Shown here: positions 8,105 to 16,209 of the stretch, in pieces | Layout of the letters: each line of letters starts with the position of its first letter | Position numbering within the stretch: the stretch's first letter is position 1 | Assembly (NCBI RefSeq): GCF_000013865.1 | Contig: NC_007948.1 | Span: 620,001 to 684,000, forward strand | Direction of reading: 5' to 3' | Source of the DNA: Polaromonas sp. JS666 | GTDB lineage: Bacteria > Pseudomonadota > Gammaproteobacteria > Burkholderiales > Burkholderiaceae_C | DNA length: 64,000 bases | The notes under the pieces: generated by a model | Seen by the model: the letters and a program-made list of their open reading frames with translations, nothing else | Told to the model about the DNA's origin: nothing | The model's database searches: none | Program-made: the position numbers and the translations under genes

Positions 8105-9073
8105 CTATTCCACCTTGCCGATGCGCTTGACGACCTCCGCCATGCGCTTGGCATCTTCCTTTACATACATTTCGAAGTCCGGGCTGTCCTGGTACAGCAC
8201 CGGGCTGCCCGCACCCAGAATCACTTCCTTGACGCGGGCGTCCTGTGCGGCGGCCTTCGCCGCGGCGCGCAGGCGCTGGGCAATCGGCTCCGGCGTGGCC
8301 TGCGGGATGAACAGCCCCGACCACTGCGCATACTCGGCGTTGAAGCCGGCGTCCTTCAGGCTGGGTACCTCGGGCAGCGTGCTCAGCGCGCCGTTGCCCC
8401 AATGCGCCAGCACGCGCAGCTTGCCGGCCTTGACCTGCTGCAGCACGGTGGCGGGCCCGGATGACACCGCATCAATCTGGCCGCCCAGCAGCGCCACCAC
8501 GGCCGGGCCGGCGCCGGTAAACGGCACGTGCGTCATTTTTATGCCGGCCGTTTGCGCCAGGATTTCCATCGGCACATGCATGGTGCCGTAGTTGCCCGAG
8601 GAGCCGTAGTTGATGGCGCCGGGGCGTTTTTTGGCATCGTCAATGAACTGCTGCGCGGTTTTCCAGGGCGCATCGGCACGCACGGCCAGTACCGTGGGGT
8701 CGGCCGTGAAGCGGGCAATCGGCCGCAGGTCGGGCAGGGCAAACATGGCGGGCCGACCCAGCAGGGTATCGGCTTCGGGGATGACGGTCAGCGACGACAG
8801 CGCCAGCAGGACGGTGTAGCCATCGGGTTTGGCCTTGGCGGCCATGCCCATGCCAATGCCGCCGCCGGCGCCGGCCTTGTTCTCGATCACCACCGGCTGC
8901 CCCAGCTCCCGCGACATCGCTTCAGCCACAGGCCGCGCCACCAGGTCGGCCAGACCGCCAGGCGGGAAGGGCACGATCATGGTGATGGGTTTGGCGGGCC
9001 AGGCACCCTGCGCCGCGCACCACCCGGCTGCAGACATGAGAAGGCTGGCGAGCAGCAGCGACCGACGTTTCAT
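8105..9073 (-). CDS. Tripartite tricarboxylate transporter receptor (Bug/TctC family)
   Basis: The start at 9073 is chosen because AAGGAA precedes it and because the product then opens with a signal peptide (MKRRSLLLASLLMSAAGWCAAQ); the 322-residue protein continues WPAKPITMIVPFPPGGLADLVARPV and GAGGGIGMGMAAKAKPDGYTVL, both Bug signatures. It is a periplasmic receptor for an unidentified carboxylate or aromatic acid. It is first of a three-gene minus-strand run (Bug, Bug, ModA-like). Paired Bug genes without TctA/TctB permease genes are common in Burkholderiales, and these may feed a permease elsewhere. The gap of 102 bp to the next gene carries a heptamer repeat. Confidence 0.9.
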   Translation of the reverse strand: MKRRSLLLASLLMSAAGWCAAQGAWPAKPITMIVPFPPGGLADLVARPVAEAMSRELGQPVVIENKAGAGGGIGMGMAAKAKPDGYTVLLALSSLTVIPEADTLLGRPAMFALPDLRPIARFTADPTVLAVRADAPWKTAQQFIDDAKKRPGAINYGSSGNYGTMHVPMEILAQTAGIKMTHVPFTGAGPAVVALLGGQIDAVSSGPATVLQQVKAGKLRVLAHWGNGALSTLPEVPSLKDAGFNAEYAQWSGLFIPQATPEPIAQRLRAAAKAAAQDARVKEVILGAGSPVLYQDSPDFEMYVKEDAKRMAEVVKRIGKVE

Positions 9074-9185
9074 GCAATGTTCCTTGTAGAGCGGCAAGCT
9101 CCGACGGATTCGGAGGGGCTAATGGAAGCATGCTAACGTCTGACCGCGGTTTTGGCCTCATCGCAATCCCTAGGAGTCCGATTGG

Positions 9186-10259
9186 CTAAATCATCAGCGG
9201 TGTCTCCTGCATCGCTTCGGTCTGCTCTTCCAGCATGTCGACCTGGCCTTTCCAGTAGTCGCTGGAGCCAAACCAGGGGAAGTTGATGGGAAAGATCGGG
9301 TCGTGCCAGCGCTGTGCCAGCCAGGCGCTGTAATGCACCAGACGCAGCGTGCGCAGCGGCTCTATCAGGGCCAGTTCACGCCGGTCGAATTCGCGAAACT
9401 CTTCGTAGCCATCCACCAGGGCGCCGAGTTGCCGGGTGCATTGCGCGCGGTCTCCCGACAGCAGCATCCACAAGTCCTGCACGGCGGGGCCGGAGCGGGC
9501 GTCGTCCAGGTCGACAAAATGCGGCCCCGCCAGCGGCAGGCCCTCGGGCGTCCACAGGATGTTGCCGGGATGACAGTCACCGTGCAGGCGCAGGCTTCGC
9601 GCGTCGCCCACGCTTTCAAACACGGTTTGTGCCACCAGCATGGCTTCTTCAAAGGCCTTGCGCCAGCGTGACTCCATGTCCAGGGGCAAATAACCATGGG
9701 AGCCATGAGAGCCGTGGGCGCCACCCGCCAGCAGAATATCGCGTGAGGCGTAGCCAAAGGTCTGCAGGTTCAGCGCGGGCCGGTGCACGAATGGCTGGGC
9801 GCTGCCCACGGTGTGGATGCGCGCGAGGAAGCGGCCTATCCATTCCAGCACCTCGAGGTTGTCGAGTTCGGGCCGGCGCCCGCCGCGGCTGGGCGAGACG
9901 CTGAAACTGAAGCCGCCGAAGCGGTGCAGCGTGGCGCCTTCCAGCACCAGCGGGCCGACCACCGGAATTTCGGCCGCCATCAGCTCGGCGGCGAAGGTGT
10001 GCTCTTCGACAATCTGCGCATCGCTCCAGCGCCCGGGCCGGTAAAACTTGACAACCACGATGTCGCCGGCCAGGTCGTCGGAGCCGACCGTGTTTTCCAG
10101 ATGGACCTGGTAGACCCGGTTTTCATAGCTGGACAGCGCCATCAGGCGTCCATCGCCGGCCAGGCCCACGCTGGCCAGTGCGTCCAGCACCAGATCGGGG
10201 GTCAAGGGCTCATAGGCGTGCAGCGCTGCGGGAGCCGTGGCCTTGCTTTTTTCAGTCAT
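9186..10259 (-). CDS. srkA: Stress response kinase A (YihE/RdoA family)
   Basis: The 357-residue protein has the YihE-type eukaryotic-like kinase fold: SYENRVYQVHLE (glycine-loop equivalent), VVVKFYRPGRWS with the ATP-binding lysine, LHGDCHPGNILW as the catalytic loop (Asp and Asn), and HFVDLDDARSGP as the metal-binding aspartate. SrkA is a cytosolic Ser/Thr kinase that in Escherichia coli counteracts the MazF-linked stress death pathway; the role here is inferred from family. A small His/Gly/Ser repeat (GAHGSHGSHG) near residue 185 is unusual. It stands alone between the Bug genes and ohr, with the ohr terminator just upstream of its start. Confidence 0.9.
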   Translation of the reverse strand: MTEKSKATAPAALHAYEPLTPDLVLDALASVGLAGDGRLMALSSYENRVYQVHLENTVGSDDLAGDIVVVKFYRPGRWSDAQIVEEHTFAAELMAAEIPVVGPLVLEGATLHRFGGFSFSVSPSRGGRRPELDNLEVLEWIGRFLARIHTVGSAQPFVHRPALNLQTFGYASRDILLAGGAHGSHGSHGYLPLDMESRWRKAFEEAMLVAQTVFESVGDARSLRLHGDCHPGNILWTPEGLPLAGPHFVDLDDARSGPAVQDLWMLLSGDRAQCTRQLGALVDGYEEFREFDRRELALIEPLRTLRLVHYSAWLAQRWHDPIFPINFPWFGSSDYWKGQVDMLEEQTEAMQETPLMI

Positions 10260-10357
10260 ACCGCATTGTCGGCGCAGATCGTGGTGCGGGAAAGTGACCG
10301 GTTTGGGAGTCCGCTATTCCTGCCTGCCGGCAGCCCAAATGAAGGTGGAGCCGGTTA

Positions 10358-10402
10358 CAAAAGAAAAAAGAAAAGCGGCGAGGCTCGGGAGAGCCACGCC
10401 GC
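10358..10402 (-). terminator. Rho-independent terminator of ohr
   Basis: Read on the minus strand, GCGGCG (outer) and GGCTC (inner) arms pair across a TCCC loop, with one symmetric mismatch, and are followed by a T-rich tail (10358-10374). A second GC-rich hairpin (CCGCCGCGC / GCGCGGCGG, 10413-10438) lies between it and the ohr stop codon. Both sit just after ohr, so they end the ohr transcript before srkA. Confidence 0.85.
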
Positions 10403-10450
10403 CTGCAGCTTGCCGCCGCGCTGGATCACGCGCGGCGGTTGACGCGCGAA

Positions 10451-10876
10451 TCAGACCACCTTCAGCGTCACGTCGATGTTGCCGCGCGTGGCATTGGAGT
10501 AAGGGCATACCACGTGTGCTTTTTCAACCAGCGCTTGGGCTGCGGCATGGTCCATGCCGGGGATGTGCACGGACAGTTGAACCGCGATGTTGAAGCCGGT
10601 CGGAATTGGGCCGATACCGACCGCACCTTCCACCGTGGCATCGGCCGGGACGGTGATTTTTTCCTGACCGGCCACGAACTTCAGCGCGCCGAGGAAACAG
10701 GCGGAGTAGCCGGCGGCAAACAGCTGTTCGGGGTTCACGCCGCCGCCGGCGCCGCCCATTTCCTTGGGCAGCACGAGCTTGACGTCAAGCAGGCCGTCAG
10801 ACGACCTGGCCTGGCCTTCGCGGCCGCCGGTGGCGCTGGCGTGGGCGGTGTAAACGATTTTTTCGGGTTTGGTCAT
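10451..10876 (-). CDS. ohr: Organic hydroperoxide resistance protein Ohr
   Basis: The 141-residue protein has both redox cysteines of the Ohr/OsmC family: Cys60 in FAAGYSACFLGAL and Cys124 in HVVCPYSNATRGN, plus Arg19 and Glu50 that support the reactive cysteine. Ohr is a cytosolic, lipoyl-dependent thiol peroxidase that reduces organic hydroperoxides and peroxynitrite. The ATG at 10876 has an AAGGA ribosome site. The gene lies on the same strand as ohrR, 269 bp downstream of it, but the interval is occupied by a palindromic mobile element, so co-transcription may be affected. Eight-base repeats AGAAATAC x2 (about 10920-10940) lie just upstream of the start. Confidence 0.97.
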   Translation of the reverse strand: MTKPEKIVYTAHASATGGREGQARSSDGLLDVKLVLPKEMGGAGGGVNPEQLFAAGYSACFLGALKFVAGQEKITVPADATVEGAVGIGPIPTGFNIAVQLSVHIPGMDHAAAQALVEKAHVVCPYSNATRGNIDVTLKVV

Positions 10877-10996
10877 GGTGGTTCCTTTGAAAGATGCCCC
10901 GGAATTGAGGCGGGTTGAAAAGTCAGAAATACAGAAATACAAAAATCAACAATACGGAGGGGGTCTCGGGGTGCTTGAAAGGGGTCGGGGTTTAGG

Positions 10997-11144
10997 CCCA
11001 ATACTGTTCAGTCAAGTTAGTCACCCTGAATCGGAATGAGCAAAACCTTGACTTGTCATTGCGGGCCTGACCCGCAATCCATGGATCCCGGATCAAGTCC
11101 GGGATGACAAACCAGGGGCAAGGGCTTGACTGAACCGTATTGGG
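10997..11144. mobile_element. MITE-like palindromic element between ohrR and ohr
   Basis: 20-bp ends (10997-11016 and 11125-11144) are inverted copies with a single mismatch. Inside are two stems: TTGCGGGCC..GACCCGCAA and TCCCGGA-TCAAG-TCCGGGA. Direct copies of TTTAGGCC (10991-10998 and 11145-11152) abut the ends, like an 8-bp target duplication that overlaps the ohrR stop codon. No protein is encoded. The inner stem pair resembles a dispersed palindrome found in many proteobacteria. Confidence 0.75.
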
Positions 11145-11145
11145 T

Positions 11146-11601
11146 TTAGGCCACCAGCCGCTGGCGCAGAGCCTGCATCTGCTGTGTCAGGGCCATCAGC
11201 TCGGGGATGGAGCACTGGCTGGCGCTGAGGATGCAGCCCGGGATTTTGGCCGCCTGTGCCTTGAGCTTGCGGCCCGCGGCGGTCAGGGTGATGTGCACGC
11301 GCCGTTCGTCTTCCACGGCCCGGATGCGGGAAATAAAACCCGACGTCTCAAGGCGCTTGAGCAAGGGCGTGAGCGTGCCCGAATCCAGGTAGAGCCGCTG
11401 GCCGAGTTCCGAGACCGTCAGGCCGTCCTGCTCCCACAGCACCAGCATCGTCAGGTACTGCGGATAGGTCAGCCCCAGCTCATCCAGCAGTGGTTTGTAC
11501 AGCCTGGTCATGGCCAGCGAGGTGGAATACAGCGCAAAGCACAGCTGGTTGTCCAGCAGCAGCATCGCGTCGGCTGATGGGGGGGCGGTTTTGTTGGGCA
11601 T
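11146..11601 (-). CDS. ohrR: MarR-family peroxide sensor OhrR
   Basis: The 151-residue regulator has the MarR winged helix (LTYPQYLTMLVLWEQDGLTVSELGQRLYLDSGTLTPLLKRLE is the DNA-binding core; RDERR-like VEDERRVHITLT is the wing). Cys21 in LDNQLCFALYS matches the peroxide-sensing cysteine of OhrR, whose oxidation releases DNA. It lies upstream of ohr on the same strand, the usual pairing. A perfect CGCAATT-A-AATTGCG palindrome 16 bases before its start codon is the probable autoregulatory site. Its TAA stop falls inside the direct repeat flanking a MITE-like element, so the insertion left the coding sequence intact. Confidence 0.95.
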   Translation of the reverse strand: MPNKTAPPSADAMLLLDNQLCFALYSTSLAMTRLYKPLLDELGLTYPQYLTMLVLWEQDGLTVSELGQRLYLDSGTLTPLLKRLETSGFISRIRAVEDERRVHITLTAAGRKLKAQAAKIPGCILSASQCSIPELMALTQQMQALRQRLVA

Positions 11602-11616
11602 GGTTGAATTGTAGCG

Positions 11617-11631
11617 CGCAATTAAATTGCG
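11617..11631. promoter_or_regulatory. Candidate OhrR operator
   Basis: CGCAATT-A-AATTGCG is a perfect 7-1-7 palindrome, close in design to the AATT-centred OhrR sites known from several bacteria, placed just upstream of ohrR. No comparable site was found directly before ohr. Confidence 0.6.
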
Positions 11632-11744
11632 TGCAAGTTAATTGGTTGAAAGATGTTTCAGCGGCTTCATACGGGCTGGGTAGGGCGCTGCCAGCTTGCG
11701 CTGGTGCGCAGTGTGTCCGGCCTGCAGGTCCAGGTGCAGCCATC

Positions 11745-11783
11745 CAAAAAGAAAAGGCTTCAAAACCGAAGTTTCGAAGCCTT
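11745..11783 (-). terminator. Rho-independent terminator of the RRM gene
   Basis: On the minus strand AAGGCTTC and GAAGCCTT form an 8-bp stem around a 14-base loop, followed by TTCTTTTTGG. It lies 76 bp beyond the stop of the RRM protein gene and before ohrR. Confidence 0.75.
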
Positions 11784-11858
11784 ACAGGCTTTGCTCAGCG
11801 CAAGGCTGAGACAGCTGGTTTGCAACGGCATCTCTGCCGTTGACGGGGTTTGCAGGGC

Positions 11859-12263
11859 TTAGTAGCCGCCGCGGCCACCACCGCTGCCGCCGCCATAGCC
11901 ACCACCGCCAGAACGGCCACCACCGCCGCCGCCGTAGCCACCGCCGCCAGAGCGATCGCCACCGCCGCCGTAACCACCACCACCGCCAAAGCCGCCGGTG
12001 CGGGGAGGGCGTGCTTCCATGGGGCGTGCTTCGTTCACGGTGATGCTACGGCCGCCAAGAGACTGGCCATTCATGCCGGCAATTGCGGCTTGCGCTTCGG
12101 CATCGCTGCCCATTTCGACAAAACCAAAGCCTTTGGAGCGACCCGTGTCGCGTTCCATCATGACTTTGGCGCTGGTGATGGAGCCGAAAGCGCCAAAAGA
12201 TTGTTGCAGATCTTCGTCGCGCACTGTGTAAGGCAGGTTGCCGACGTAAAGTTTGTTGCCCAT
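11859..12263 (-). CDS. Glycine-rich RRM RNA-binding protein
   Basis: The 134-residue protein has one RNA-recognition motif (residues about 3-82) with RNP2 KLYVGNLP and RNP1 SKGFGFVE, both with intact aromatic residues, and a C-terminal tail of Gly-Gly-Tyr/Arg/Ser repeats (about 93-134). This is the domain plan of bacterial cold-inducible RNA-binding proteins of cyanobacteria and beta-proteobacteria, thought to act as RNA chaperones. The tail is encoded by a GC-rich near-repeat (CCGCCG/ACCACC units at 11865-11990). The gene has its own terminator and a 288-bp leader region upstream (12264-12551) in which I see no identifiable element. Cold induction is inferred from family only. Confidence 0.93.
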   Translation of the reverse strand: MGNKLYVGNLPYTVRDEDLQQSFGAFGSITSAKVMMERDTGRSKGFGFVEMGSDAEAQAAIAGMNGQSLGGRSITVNEARPMEARPPRTGGFGGGGGYGGGGDRSGGGGYGGGGGGRSGGGGYGGGSGGGRGGY

Positions 12264-12551
12264 AAGGACTCCTCAAAAACACATAAAAACAAAAGCGATG
12301 GGGTCCCGAAAGCACAACAAACTCAAAAGTACCGCCGTAGCGCGCGAAACTGACCGATCACTAACCTGTGCGGGTGCTTTGACACCCGGACTGCTGGATT
12401 ATGCGCCCAGAACCGCGGGAGTGCCTTTTTTTCATCCCCTCGCCCTTAATAAAAGGGGTTATGCCGTCATGCGCGCCGGTCTGGTGCTGCGCCAGAAGGG
12501 CTTTGCACTGCGGCAGACAAGGCCCGAGGCGCTCCCACTAAACTGGAGGCC

Positions 12552-13502
12552 ATGCAAATCCCCAGCACCGCGCGCACCGCAAAACCTTCAAAAGGCACTG
12601 GAAAGCCTGCGCCCGCCGCGCAGGTCATTGAAGAGCTGCGCCCGGGCCAGTCGATTGAGCTGCTCAAGGAGCTGCACATCCTGACGCGCGAGGGCAAGCT
12701 CAACCAGGACACCCGGCGCAAGCTCAAGCAGGTTTACCACCTCTACCAGTTCATCGAGCCCCTGCTCAATGAGGTGTCGGCCAACAATCCCGCACCCACC
12801 CTGGCCGACCATGGTGCCGGCAAGTCCTATCTGGGTTTCATCCTCTATGACCTGTTTTTCAACGTCGCGCACCAGGGCCGCAAAGACGCCGGACACATCT
12901 ACGGGATTGAAACCCGCACCGAACTGGTCGACAAGTCCCGCGCGCTGGCGGCCCGGCTGGGCTTTGAACGCATGTCGTTCCTCAACCTCTCGGTGCAGCA
13001 GGCTACCGCCTCGGCCGACCTGCCCGAGCGCATTGACATCGTGACGGCGCTGCATGCCTGCGACACAGCCACCGACGACGCCATTGCATTTGGCCTGGCC
13101 AAGCAGGCGCGGCACATGGTGCTGGTGCCGTGCTGTCAGGCCGAGGTAGCGGGTGTGCTCAGGAAGAGCCGGGCGCTGAACCTGGCCAAAACCCCGCTGG
13201 CCGAGCTGTGGCGGCATCCGCTGCACACGCGCGAGTTCGGCAGCCAGATCACCAACGTGCTGCGCTGCCTGCAGCTGGAGGCCAGCGGCTACCAGGTCAC
13301 GGTGACCGAGCTGGTGGGCTGGGAGCATTCGATGAAAAACGAACTCATCCTGGCCAGCCGGCCCGCCACGCCCAGCGCGGCCAAAACCCGGGCCGCCCAG
13401 GCGCGCCTGCAGGAGGTTTTGCAGACCCTGGGGCTGGACGAGCTGACGGCGCGTTTTGCGGTGACCCCCGTGACCCCGCCGGACGCCGCCGTGTCGGCCT
13501 GA
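12552..13502 (+). CDS. Class I SAM-dependent methyltransferase-like protein
   Basis: The 316-residue protein starts with a Pro/Ala-rich N-terminus, then a helical stretch (LLKELHILTREGKLNQDTRRKLKQVYHLYQFIEPLL), followed by a Rossmann-like methyltransferase core: LADHGAGKSYLGFILYDLFF (motif I), IYGIETRTELVDKSRALA (motif II acidic end), IDIVTALHACDTATDDAI (motif IV-like) and MVLVPCCQAEVA. The HACDTATD and PCCQ pattern is typical of the Methyltransf_32 group seen in proteins similar to GSTCD. The substrate is unknown. It stands alone and convergent to pcaQ. Confidence 0.75.
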   Translation: MQIPSTARTAKPSKGTGKPAPAAQVIEELRPGQSIELLKELHILTREGKLNQDTRRKLKQVYHLYQFIEPLLNEVSANNPAPTLADHGAGKSYLGFILYDLFFNVAHQGRKDAGHIYGIETRTELVDKSRALAARLGFERMSFLNLSVQQATASADLPERIDIVTALHACDTATDDAIAFGLAKQARHMVLVPCCQAEVAGVLRKSRALNLAKTPLAELWRHPLHTREFGSQITNVLRCLQLEASGYQVTVTELVGWEHSMKNELILASRPATPSAAKTRAAQARLQEVLQTLGLDELTARFAVTPVTPPDAAVSA

Positions 13503-13522
13503 GCCCAGGCTTTCCGACCCGC

Positions 13523-14500
13523 CTACCCCGCGGCCGCGTCCAGGCCGCGGTGTGCCGCTGCCAGCAGGCGCAGGGCGCCAATCACTTCCGCCTGGGCCAC
13601 GGTGGGCGCCATGTCGGCGCGCAGGCTCATGCCGACCAGTTCCTCGGTGCCCGCCATGCTCACGGGCAGGGCCGCCAGCAGGCCGCTGTCGAGGTCCTGC
13701 TGCACCGCGCCCCGGGGCGCAAACCAGACCGCATCGCTGCGTACCGTGTAATTGCGCGCCCCGGTCACCGACAGCGTCTCCACCGTGCGCACCAGCGGGC
13801 CCAAGCCGCGCGTCAGCAGAAAGCTGTCGGCCGTGTGTCGGATCGCCGTGCCCAGCGTGGGCAGGATCGCGGTGAAGGCCGGCAAGTGCGCCAGCGCATC
13901 GGAACTCAGGGCGGCGTCCCGGAGCAGGGGGTGATCGGGCCGCACGGCCAGCACCAGCGGGTCGGCATACAGGTGCTCAAAGGTCAGGCCCACCATGTGG
14001 ACCGGCTCGGCAAAGCGGCCAATCACCAGATCCAGCTCGCGCTGGCGCAGTTGCGTGAGCAGGGCCGGATTCGGCGCGGTATGAATGCGCAGGCTGATAG
14101 CCAGGTCCGCCAGGCCCGCCGGGCGGCTGGCGCCGTTCCCCGCATCCAGTTGCAGTAGCAGCGCCGGTATGAGTTGCGGCGCCACCGTCGGCAGCACGCC
14201 CAGTGTCACCACTTCGCTGCCATGCGGGCGGGTGGGCGCAACGCTGGCCACCGCTTCGCGCAGCGCACTCACGCTGGCGCCGGCGTGGCGCGCGAAGGCA
14301 TCGCCGCTTCGCGTCAGCACCGCGCCACGGCGGCCCCGCTCAAAGAGGCGCACCGCCAGCAGGGCCTCCAGTTCTTTCAGCGTTTTCGAGACCGCCGGCT
14401 GCGTGATCGACAGCACCCCCGCCGCCTTCTGCAAACTGCCATGCTGGGCCACCGCCAGAAAGCACTGCAGGTGCCGGAATTTAATGCGTTCATCAATCAT
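13523..14500 (-). CDS. pcaQ: LysR-type regulator of protocatechuate catabolism, PcaQ
   Basis: The 325-residue protein has an N-terminal winged helix (IKFRHLQCFLAVAQHGSLQKAAGVLSITQPAVSKTLKELE) and a LysR effector-binding domain (about 95-310). The opening IKFRHLQCF and FERGRRGAVLT are typical of PcaQ/GbpR-type regulators. It is divergent from pcaHG, and a perfect ATAACC-N3-GGTTAT palindrome lies between them, close to the PcaQ site described in Sinorhizobium meliloti. PcaQ activates the protocatechuate pathway in response to a pathway intermediate such as beta-carboxy-cis,cis-muconate. Confidence 0.88.
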   Translation of the reverse strand: MIDERIKFRHLQCFLAVAQHGSLQKAAGVLSITQPAVSKTLKELEALLAVRLFERGRRGAVLTRSGDAFARHAGASVSALREAVASVAPTRPHGSEVVTLGVLPTVAPQLIPALLLQLDAGNGASRPAGLADLAISLRIHTAPNPALLTQLRQRELDLVIGRFAEPVHMVGLTFEHLYADPLVLAVRPDHPLLRDAALSSDALAHLPAFTAILPTLGTAIRHTADSFLLTRGLGPLVRTVETLSVTGARNYTVRSDAVWFAPRGAVQQDLDSGLLAALPVSMAGTEELVGMSLRADMAPTVAQAEVIGALRLLAAAHRGLDAAAG

Positions 14501-14508
14501 GCTTAACT

Positions 14509-14523
14509 ATAACCATTGGTTAT
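14509..14523. promoter_or_regulatory. PcaQ-type operator
   Basis: ATAACC-ATT-GGTTAT is a perfect inverted repeat 8 bp before the pcaQ start codon and 79 bp before pcaH. A second, weaker AT-rich repeat (ATAACTATTGATAT, around 14550) follows and could be the activation subsite near the -35 region. Confidence 0.75.
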
Positions 14524-14601
14524 GCAAAAGTGCAATAAATATCAATATACATAACTATTGATATTGACTAAAGTCACCCAATCACTTGAACAGGAGACCC
14601 C

Positions 14602-15315
14602 ATGAGCACCGAACTTGACAGCAGCTATCTCGCCCCGCGCGACTGGACCGGCCACCCGTCGCATATTTACCCGTACTACAAATCAACCATGCTGCGCGGC
14701 CCCAAGCAGCCGCTGGTGCCCATCAAGCAGGCGCTGGCCCAGCTCAACGCGCCGGTCTACGGTAGCGATCAGCTCGGCCCGCTCGACCATGACCTGACCA
14801 AAAACGCGGTCAAAAATGGCGAGCCGCTGGGCGAACGCATCATCGTCACCGGCCGCGTGTCGGACGAAGACGGCCGCCCCGTGCGCAACACGCTGGTTGA
14901 AGTCTGGCAGGCCAATGCCGCCGGCCGCTATGTGCACAAGGTGGACCAGCACCACGCGCCTCTGGACCCCAATTTCCTGGGCGCCGGCCGCTGCATGACC
15001 GATAGCGATGGCCGCTACACCTTCATGACCATCAAGCCCGGCGCCTACCCCTGGGGCAACCATCCCAACGCCTGGCGGCCGCAGCATATTCACTTCTCGC
15101 TGTTCGGCGACTACTTTGCCAGCCGCCTGGTGACGCAGATGTATTTCCCCGGCGACCCGCTGTTTGCCTACGACCCGATGTACCAGGGCGTGCCGCCCGA
15201 CTCGCGCGAATTGATGGTGGCCAAGTTCAGCCTCGACGTCACCCAGCCCGACTTTGCGCTGGGCTATGTGTTTGACATCGTGCTGCGCGGCCCCAAGGCT
15301 ACGCGTTTCGAATAA
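14602..15315 (+). CDS. pcaH: Protocatechuate 3,4-dioxygenase beta subunit
   Basis: The 237-residue subunit carries the four ligands of the non-haem Fe(III): Tyr110 (WQANAAGRY), Tyr149 (KPGAYPWG), and His162 and His164 (WRPQHIHFSLFG). It opens the ring of protocatechuate between its two hydroxyls to give beta-carboxy-cis,cis-muconate, together with PcaG. The N-terminal PcaH arm (ELDSSYLAPRDWTGHPSHIYP) is complete. A GGAG ribosome site precedes the ATG. It lies 32 bp before pcaG and is divergent from pcaQ, which should activate it. No other pca genes are in the window. Confidence 0.98.
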   Translation: MSTELDSSYLAPRDWTGHPSHIYPYYKSTMLRGPKQPLVPIKQALAQLNAPVYGSDQLGPLDHDLTKNAVKNGEPLGERIIVTGRVSDEDGRPVRNTLVEVWQANAAGRYVHKVDQHHAPLDPNFLGAGRCMTDSDGRYTFMTIKPGAYPWGNHPNAWRPQHIHFSLFGDYFASRLVTQMYFPGDPLFAYDPMYQGVPPDSRELMVAKFSLDVTQPDFALGYVFDIVLRGPKATRFE

Positions 15316-15347
15316 GCAGGAACAGCAGCAATAGCAGGAACGCAACC

Positions 15348-15938
15348 ATGACCCAACTCAAGCAAACCCCCTCGCAAACCGTCGGCCCCTACTTTGCCTA
15401 CGGCCTCACCCCCACACAGTACGGCTACGACCTCAAAAGCCTGTTCACCCCCGTGCTGGCCCAGCCGCATGCGCAGGGCGAACACATCCGCATCACAGGC
15501 CAGGTGTTCGACGGCGCAGGCCAGAGCGTCCTTGACGCCCTGGTCGAGATCAGCCAGCCTGATGCCAGCGGCCAGCCCGTGACCTCGGTGGCTGATGCCC
15601 AAGCCAAAGGCTTCACCGGCTTTGGCCGCTGCGGCACCGGCACCCTGGCGGACCACCACTTTGCCTTTGACACCGTGAAGCCGGGTGTTGCCGCCCCGGG
15701 GCAGGCGCCTTTCATCAACGTCTGCGTCACCATGCGCGGCCTGCTGGTGCACACCTTCAGCCGCATTTATTTTGACGATGAAGCCGCCGCCAACAGCAAA
15801 GACGCCGTGTTGAATAGCGTGCCCGCCGAGCGCCGCAACACGCTGATTGCCAGGCGCACCATGACCGGCGCCGGGCCGGTTTATCGCTTTGACATCCACA
15901 TGCAGGGTGACAAGGAAACGGTGTTCTTCGACCTTTGA
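15348..15938 (+). CDS. pcaG: Protocatechuate 3,4-dioxygenase alpha subunit
   Basis: The 196-residue protein begins LKQTPSQTVGPYFAYGLTP, the alpha-subunit signature, and has the same beta-sandwich fold as PcaH (ISQPDASGQP, GFGRCGTGTL, FINVCVTMRGLLVHTFSRIYF) but lacks the iron ligands, as expected for alpha. It pairs with PcaH in the oligomeric enzyme and contributes to the substrate pocket through the arm around Thr/Pro at the N-terminus. It is co-transcribed with pcaH. The 271 bp after it (15939-16209) hold no gene I can support. Confidence 0.97.
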   Translation: MTQLKQTPSQTVGPYFAYGLTPTQYGYDLKSLFTPVLAQPHAQGEHIRITGQVFDGAGQSVLDALVEISQPDASGQPVTSVADAQAKGFTGFGRCGTGTLADHHFAFDTVKPGVAAPGQAPFINVCVTMRGLLVHTFSRIYFDDEAAANSKDAVLNSVPAERRNTLIARRTMTGAGPVYRFDIHMQGDKETVFFDL

Positions 15939-16209
15939 CGGAGCGTTTTGAAAGGGCGGTGCCGGGACGCGGCTGGCGGCGGGAGCCACCGGGAACACTG
16001 GCGAGCGCAGCGCCGCCCCTGCTGCCTCTGCCCTGCATCTGCCTTTACCTGAGGCGGCTTAAGGTTTTTTTAGGGTTGCCGTAGGCAATTTTTAGCAATG
16101 CCGGCAGGTGCATCTTTCTAGACTTTGGCATGGTTTTTCGGTACTGCTGGCGCGTGGCGCTACGCCGGGGAGCCTCCAAGCAGGCAGTCGCCTGAGAAAG
16201 AAAAGCCCC

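Noticed and set aside
10866..10942. Longer N-terminus of Ohr from 10942
   Set aside because: The Ohr family begins near the ATG at 10876, which has the ribosome site.
16108..16209. Longer N-terminus of the hemerythrin-like protein
   Set aside because: The extra 34 residues have no family support and are Arg-rich; the ATG at 16210 fits the family start.
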